Positions 56,736 to 64,000 of a DNA stretch of 64,000 bases are shown piece by piece. Each line of letters begins with the position of its first letter. The first letter of the stretch is position 1. The position numbers were made by a program, and so were the translations under genes. The stretch is taken from NCBI GenBank assembly GCA_030533445.1, contig CM060068.1, positions 16,459,479 through 16,523,478 of the forward strand, in the 5' to 3' direction. The notes below the pieces were generated by a model, which saw only the letters and a program-made list of their open reading frames with translations, did not search any database and was not told where the DNA came from. The stretch comes from Cyprinodon diabolis (taxonomy: Eukaryota; Chordata; Actinopteri; Cyprinodontiformes; Cyprinodontidae).

Positions 56736-59700
56736 GTTATGCAGTTGCACTGTGTGAAAAAAACGTGTGTTAATTTATTCCGATTGAGTTTTGAACATCA
56801 AAGACTATATTTGGTAATGACGGCTTGTCTTGGCCTGACATTTTGCTACAGATATGGTGCTGTGACAGGCCTTCTCTATATGCCAGAATGTTTGAGGATG
56901 ACTCCCTAGCTAGCTTAGAGCCTACCTCCAAAACCTCATCTATGGTAGCCTTGATTGATGGGAGATTTTTTCTGTAAATGAGTAGTATTAAAACAATAAC
57001 ATACTTTATAGAATGTAATAATAAGATATATTAGAAATTAAGATAAATAGAAATTAGAAATCAGACAATTTTTAATATGAGTTTGAAGCTGACTTACAAA
57101 AAGTGCCTAATATAGATGCAGCAACTGCATCCCTAATCTGTTTTAGGTCAGACTATTCTGTTATTATTGTAAGTAAATACATTTGCTTATCTCCCTCCCA
57201 GTATGTTACACTTTCTGATCATCAGAACAAATTGTAGATATTCATGAAGGCAAACACACAAATGTTTTGTGCCTACTGTTCTGCTCATTATACAAAAAAT
57301 AACTCATGTGCATCTGGTTAGTAGACCTGCTTTGTGTGATATCCAGCTTGCATGGTTGGTTTTGTGCATGCAAATCTTTAAGATCCATACATTTTTGACA
57401 GTAAGCCAAAACATTTCATTTTGATCCTGCCTGACCAGGCCTCCTCCTCCAGACTTCTGCTGTGTCTCCCACGACATTTATCAAACTTTTGACTAAGATT
57501 TAGACTTTCTTTTTGCTTCTTTTACAGAATGGCCTCTTCTTTTTGCTTTTCTAAAAGCAAACATTCCACTTACATTTATATTGCAACAGCCTGCTACACA
57601 GAGAAAAAGAAATAGTTTTGAAGTCAGTACAGGACTGTGCAAAGAGAGCAAGGAATTGATTTTTCTGTGAAAGGTAAGTTCATATACTATCTATGTGAAA
57701 GAGGTCATGTGAATAGGTGAGATCTGCTATGGACACAGGTGGTTAAGTCTGTAAAACAATACTGATCCATTAAAAAATCCTTTTTGGGGCCAGGATTGAA
57801 AGTGATCATTGGAACTGTCAGAAGAGAAGCATATTTTTACACAGCTTATGTACCTTTGAGACATACTGGTATCTGTTGGCAGTCATGATTTATAGCAACT
57901 TAGTTTTTGACATAAAACATGAATAAGATCTATGAGTCCATGAAGTATATTTGGATTACCCACACTATGAGTTGTGCTCATTTTATTTATTAGGCTATTT
58001 AACATCCATCCTCCTGAAAAATGGTTTCAGGATTGGTGATACAAGTTAACATTATTACTGTGTTTTTGTAGTTATTTTGTAAGCTTGCCCCGAAAAGCAA
58101 AAACATCTGTTTTGAAATGAGTGTTATTTAACAAATAACAAAAGAATAAATAATGGCAATATCAGAAATTAACTTTGTTTAGTCAACATGAATTATTTTT
58201 TTTCAAACATTTATTGAATCATTATTTTATGCATTCATGTATTTATTTTTATGTTCATTCATATGTGGGTCACTCATCCTTTTACTGGTCAAGGTGTTTG
58301 AACTAATTCAGAAGGGTATCCAGTTAAGCTTTGAATAATCTTGTCATTTATCTTTTAAACAGAGAAAATATTAACAAAGGAGACTCTCCTTTTACTAATT
58401 ATATATATGAAACAATAAGTATGTATTAGCAAAAATAATTTGGTAAATAGCTCAAACATCTATTAACATCTTGGAGCTGTTCTACCCATATCAGAAAATA
58501 CAAATGAGTGTTTATCTCTATATATTCAGTGTTCCAATAAACTCTGCACTTCTGTACTCTGCACTTCTGTCGAAATGCAGAGTAGCTCAGAATTTGCAGT
58601 TAACAAAAAATCAAATGCATGCTGAGATGTTATGGCAAATAAAGACATGTTTTTGTTTTGTTTTGCATTGTATTGCATGGCCTGATGGGATTATTATAAA
58701 AATAGAAATACTTTTGTTTGCATTTTCTTTTTTTCTGTCAGTTTTTGACTTTGCCCTTGGGTAGGTGAGGTATGCGTGCAACAAGTTTAATAATTACATC
58801 CCTCAGGACTATGAAACTCAAACCCAATAGTTTAGAGGAGTACTGGTCAGTGATTTAGTTAAGAGTGTTTGGTATTCAAAGTTGTGTATGTGAATCCCAT
58901 AGACAGTGCTGCAAGCACAAGCAATAACATTTCAACCATGAAACAGTGAAATATGCCCTCAGGATTTTACGAAGGAGCAAAAACATGCAGATGCAGCATG
59001 CGTCCTGGCCCTGGGAGGACTCCTGTTTTAAAGTATGATTAATGAAATGTGAAGAACCTGAGCTCCAGCTCATGCGATGAGTGCAGTGTGGTGTGAGGTT
59101 CTAAAGATGGCATAACCCCCCCTCTGGTCACTATATTGCTAGCATTAAGAAATGTTTTGTTTAGAATGAAGAGGTAAAGCACATCACTGGACTTCCTCTC
59201 CTGAAAAATATTCCACACTAGTTCCCCAGTCATGCGCGATGACTAGAAAGTAGATTTGGGACTTTGGTCCCATCCATTGGCTCCCTCTTTTTAAAGCCTG
59301 AGTGCTTCCTTCCTGATACGTTGCGTTTGTGCCAAAAGGAATGAGGCTGTAACTGAGCCTGTGGGGACAGATGGCACTTATTTATAGGACCTGCATTGAG
59401 GTGTGAAGTTTCTTGGGATTTCTACAAGTCGAGGCCCTGGCTCCTTAAAGGGACTGATGGAGGCTGTGTGACCCACAGTCTATAAAGCCCCTTAGTGGGA
59501 TTAGATGGACACAAGCCTAAACAACGCAATCTGTGGCCCCTCCCTACAGGGGTCACCAAATAATACCAAGGACAAGCATGCAATGGCTACAAAAAAAAAG
59601 GTTTACCCAGGCTAATGAAAAGTTCTTACTTTTACAACTTGAAGGATGAAGTGCCTTCAGATCAGTATAGTCAGCCTGTCTTTTTATAAAAGTTATAAAA

Positions 59701-59872
59701 TCACTGTTACTAATACATGGAATTAATACTAACACTAACAATACATGGATTCTAAGAATCAATTAATGTGCAACAGATTCCTTTTATAATGTGGGACTCC
59801 CTTTGCAGTTAAAGTGTCTGATTTATAATGACTTACTATGAAAGGTTTTAAGAGGAGGTAAGAGCAAAAGGT
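56736..59872. other. Intergenic, nothing recognised
   Basis: AT-rich, no supported gene or repeat family. Confidence 0.5.
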
Positions 59873-60033
59873 TATCCATCCATCCATCCATCCATCCATC
59901 CATCCATCCATCCATCCATCCATCCATCCATCCATCCATCCATCCATCCATCCATCCATCCATCCATCCATCCATCCATCCATCCATCCGTCAGTCCAAC
60001 CAACCAACCAACCAACCAACTAACCAGCCAACC
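59873..60033. repeat. (ATCC)n then (CCAA)n microsatellite
   Basis: About 29 ATCC units (59873-59988), then a GTCAGT interruption, then about eight CCAA/CCAG units. Long Trp/Met/Asp/Gly frames here are repeat artefacts. Confidence 0.96.
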
Positions 60034-60433
60034 ATGATTTTTAAAGCATGGTAAACTTATATAAAGGATGAGAAATGTTTCATATTTTTCATTCCACATC
60101 TAGAGGATATGATGGGTATACATCATGGCTGTACTGTCCCAGATAATTTACAAATAACCTCAGGCTAGCCCAAGGTTTCAAAGAAGAAAAAGTAACATTT
60201 TAGAGGCTCAACTCCTGCTAAGTCTTCTGTAATTAATTTAGAGCAACCGGCCACGGGGTTAGTTTCTTTTTAGGACTTGTTTATCAAATAAGTAAAAAAT
60301 GTTTGTTGCTGTTTATCTACTTGCAGAATGTTTCACTGGTCATTAAAGCACAGCTCAAACACAAGCAGTAGTTGCTTAGTAACCCACAGTCAATTATAAT
60401 ATTTGTCTTTGTGCTTATTCAAGTGATTTCTAC

Positions 60434-60590
60434 TCTGGGTTCCTGAGCAAAACCCTTAACCCCACACTGCTCCTCGGGTGCTGCACAATGGCAGTCCACT
60501 GCTCCTCAAAGCGATGGGTTAAATGCAGAGGTAAATTTCTCCAATGTGAGATCAATAAGGTTCAATAATTTTTGGTATTATTGTTATAAC
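60434..60590 (+). repeat. SINE-like dispersed remnant
   Basis: CCTGAGCAAAACCCTTAACC, CACACTGCTCCTCGGGTGCT, GCACAATGGCAGTCCACTGC, GGGTTAAATGCAGAGG and a final TCAATAAGG. This is a recognisable short repeat of fish genomes. Confidence 0.65.
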
Positions 60591-63500
60591 TTATTATTTA
60601 ACATCTAATATCACTTTTTATACTACTTAGATTTGGCATCAGCTTTAAAACACTTTAACTGTTAGTAATTTGTGTGGCCAGTTGGGTTTCATATAATAGA
60701 AAATACCAACAGCTTCCAAGACAGTAGACAAGTACAGGTTGTAGGAGCTTGGCTTAAAGGTCAGTTTGTTTAACTTGTTAGTTATGTCCTTGTCTATTAA
60801 AATTTCTTAATTCATCCTTGAAAGCATGTCATCTTTTATTTCAGTGATGTAAGGACCAAGACTTTGTTCGGAAACCTGGCACAGAGAGAATAGTGAGGGT
60901 GCCTGCCTTTCTATTTATGTCCTCCCTTAAGCTCGGTCACTATGTGAAACTCACACTTGAGACCACAGACAATGTGGGATCCCTTTGCAGAAGACACAAG
61001 CTGGTGATTGTTATAGAGCTCAAGTCAGCCATTCAGTTGAGGGCACCTAATGATGGGCTTGACGGTAATAAAAGGCTAAAGTGTATTTCACAGGCTTCTC
61101 ATCTTTACATAGCCGTCACATAGTCATGAGCAATTTTAAAAAGAAAGCACTATTTTACTTGTTTTGTGACATTATATCCTGGGTTTCTTCACACTAAGAA
61201 CAAAGGGTGATAAAAAAAATTGTTGAATTCAGTACAGATTATGCTTAACATGTTTGTGGAATGTTTTCAAAATCAGTAAAATGCATTAAAATTATGTTTT
61301 TAAATTCAACACTAGAACAACATGAGGGCCTAGTGATAGCATGGTGGGTTTATAAATAGAAATGCAAAGCCTATAGATAAGCTGTATCATATCACCGCTT
61401 TATATTGAGATAAAAGTGAAAGGAATAAAAATGACAGAAATGTCATCCTGTCCTCAGATGTTTTTTTGTTTTATTTACTTATCTCTCTAAAAACTAGAGC
61501 AAAATGACTAACATACCTGTAACGCCGTTAAATTATACTAAAGTTCATATGTGGAAAAAGGGTTAGTCTTAGAAATATTTTTAATGTAGAATTTAATCCC
61601 ATCCAGCTAAAATATTTCTTTCCTTATCTGTCAGGAAGCTACATGAAAACAGAAAATGAACAGAATCGCCCTTAAAAGTCCAGTTGTAAGACACTAAACA
61701 TCAATAAGCCTTTTCTGATGTTTATCTTGGGATTAACAAATCTTTGCTCTCTATTTAGTTCCTTTAAAGATTTAACTGCTCTATTGTAAAAAAAAAAAAA
61801 AATCAGAAAAAAAAGTAAATAGAAAATAACTGACCAAAAGGAAACCAACTCTTGTACCAGTAAGAATAGTAGTAAAAGTAATCATGTTTAGACAGCATTT
61901 TAATTGATGACTGCTCTATAATACTCAGCTGTTTTCATTACATGGTTATAAACTCAGTGTGTTGTCTTAAGAAACATTTCAGTTAAGGTGTCAGGCTGAC
62001 ACTCAAGCCGTTAAAGCTTCTACTATGTGCAGCATGCAAAATGACTCCAGTGCTTTCCCTTTTCTTACCAGTGTAGATCTACAGTCTTACATACTGATTC
62101 TGCAATTTTCATACACTATATTTTAAACAAGACTGGTGAATTCTCAAAAGAAAAAAACAAAACAAACCAGCTCTTTCTTTTACTTGTTTGGACTACCTAT
62201 AAAGCAATCATAATGAATGGTTTTATTAGGTCCTTCTGCAAGATTTTGTCAAATAATGACCACAGAGTGCAACTTATTTAATTGACTTACAGAAAATGCC
62301 ATGTGACATAATGAGTATATACATGGTTTTCCTATCTTTTTTATTTTACAAACATTGATCCAAATTTTCAGTGACAATTTGGGATTTTCTTCTTCGATTC
62401 TGGTAACGATAAATAAAATGAGTGGAATATTTGCTTTTAGGTGTCAAATTATTAGAAGAGTCCATATATGTGATGTTTAGTCTCAGTATTAATAGCACTT
62501 TTCTGTAAAGGCCTCAGAGGTGTAATAAATAAGTAGGGAATAAATAAAAGGGATGAAGTTTTTGAGATGTTTAAAGCAGGGTTGGTTATACACCAATATT
62601 CCAAACTTCTAACATCTCTCCCAGCGCAGTCCAGTTCAACATCTGAAAATGAACAAATCTGTCTTTGTTAAGGGATGGAATAAAGCTATTTTTACAAGTA
62701 TTAAGTAGGGGACACAACAAACAGGGGATAAGATGCTATAAGGATAGTAAAGCAGTTTAGTAAAAATGTATACGTACACTGCAAAACACATTAAACACTA
62801 AGTTCTGAAACAAGATGGTGGCAGTATCATGCTGAGGGGCAGCTGTTATATTAAGAATATTATGGTAGATCAAATCTTACTTTTCTATTTCTTAAATTCC
62901 TTTCATAAAACAATGCAATATATCTTCACAGATTTTTTAGATTGCTCAAATGGAGCTAACATTCTTCTATGTAGCCTGGTTGCAGTTCAAACTGGGTTAT
63001 AGTTTTGAATTAGGGGTACTGCATACAAATACAGATCTTAATTTTTGAATGCTTTTTCATAAAAAACATTGGACAGCCATGTATCAGTTTCCTCAATTCA
63101 AACTAATTTGTCCTAGAATATTTAATAGATTCCCAGCAAGACAGAAAAAAGTGATAAGATATCTAATGCTTTAGTGAAAGGAAGATCAGGCAGATCATCT
63201 ATATTACAGGGCTAATATAAAATAAAATTATACACATTACAATCCTAATCTAAATAGTAACTAAAGGCTGATGTGATACCATATAAGAACAATAATTCAC
63301 AGATATGCCTTTGATGTGTTGGAGTGAAAAAAAAAAAATGCAAATGCACAAAGACAAAAAAAAACATGGTAGTAGATTGGATATTTCTGTCCCATGGTCA
63401 ACATTGGATTGCTCCTTCCTGAGCACCTATCAATGAGACTTACCACTGGATGTCAGCAGAGCTCCATAGAGCTGAGCCTCACCTCAGATAGATTTACTTA

Positions 63501-64000
63501 TGCATGGGTAAAACTAAGTCCAATGCAAAAATCCTAATTCAAACATAAAATAAAAATGAAGGCTATGTTGATACATGTAAAGTATATAATTTCAACTAAT
63601 GATTTCTAATACACAAGTTGTATACTTGTAGCCCCAAATTATGATTACTAATAGATATCTTCTTCAATCTGTGCGAAATAAGGATCAATCATAACAGGCT
63701 GAGTAAGATGTGTTCAGCTACTTCTGGTTACAGATATTCCCCAATCTGTTCAGGTCCAGATACTCTCATGTTGTTCAGACTGCTGAACACAGCAGAGTGG
63801 CCGTCAGGCAGCCTTCTCCACAGAGGACCATTCTTGCAGTCATCAGCAAATACACAGACCACTCTAATCCCACCACCATGCAGCCTGCACAGAGTTTGGT
63901 TTGCTTTTTTTTCTTTGCAGGCAATGTTACTCAAAGAGAGACTGTAAAGCGGTTATTGCACATAAAGCACTCTACAAGTTCGCCATAAGCGGGTGCAGCC
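60591..64000. other. Intergenic, no gene recognised
   Basis: AT-rich to about 63700. From 63705 to 63990 the composition becomes GC-richer with overlapping open frames on both strands (79, 92 and 68 codons). None shows a recognisable family; it may be a transposon end cut by the window. Confidence 0.4.

Noticed and set aside
59759..60099. Frames of repeating GWMD
   Set aside because: Translation of the (ATCC)n microsatellite.

Overview
The window looks like nuclear DNA of a teleost, probably a percomorph. The evidence is two vertebrate genes with small GT-AG exons, AT-rich introns, long AT, ATCT and ATCC microsatellites, and fish-typical repeats: a Tc1-like transposon with long terminal repeats, hAT-type elements with 8-bp target duplications, LINE tails, and a CCATCC-initiated SINE-like repeat.

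Left half, + strand (3105-36749): the 3' part of the microtubule-associated protein 2 gene (map2). Fifteen coding exons could be placed from splice sites, reading-frame phase and similarity to the MAP2/tau family. In order they encode the protein kinase A RII-anchoring helix, a Pro-rich segment, two acidic cassettes, a 3369-nt projection-domain exon containing a long Lys/Glu/Arg-rich helix built on a 39-bp repeat, basic and Ser/Thr/Pro-rich linkers, four microtubule-binding repeats (one on a divergent 93-nt exon), and the C-terminal tail ending AKQGL. The phases agree throughout and give 1830 residues in the window. The N-terminal exons must lie upstream.

Middle, - strand (45235 down to 40382): the complete fast-muscle alkali myosin light chain gene (myl1). 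It has six coding exons of 123, 28, 144, 174, 78 and 29 nt, encoding 191 residues, with a TATA/CCAAT promoter, a candidate poly(A) signal, and a muscle-promoter-like cluster in the intron where other vertebrates place the MLC3f promoter. map2 and myl1 converge tail to tail about 3.6 kb apart.

Right part (about 45.5-64 kb): no host gene was found. It holds an apparently intact Tc1-like element (46866-48477) with 202-bp inverted repeats and an uninterrupted 334-aa DD34E transposase, two hAT-type elements with near-identical target duplications, several decayed LINE copies on the - strand with a MITE nested in one, a LINE tail at 56.2-56.7 kb, an ATCC microsatellite and a SINE-like remnant.

The two genes act in different tissues: neuronal microtubules and the fast-muscle sarcomere. 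No undescribed gene system was found. The more unusual signals are the map2 helix minisatellite, the divergent fourth-repeat exon, a frame-preserving 87-nt intron, a possible alternative terminal exon after repeat 1, a putative internal myl1 promoter and the young-looking Tc1 copy.
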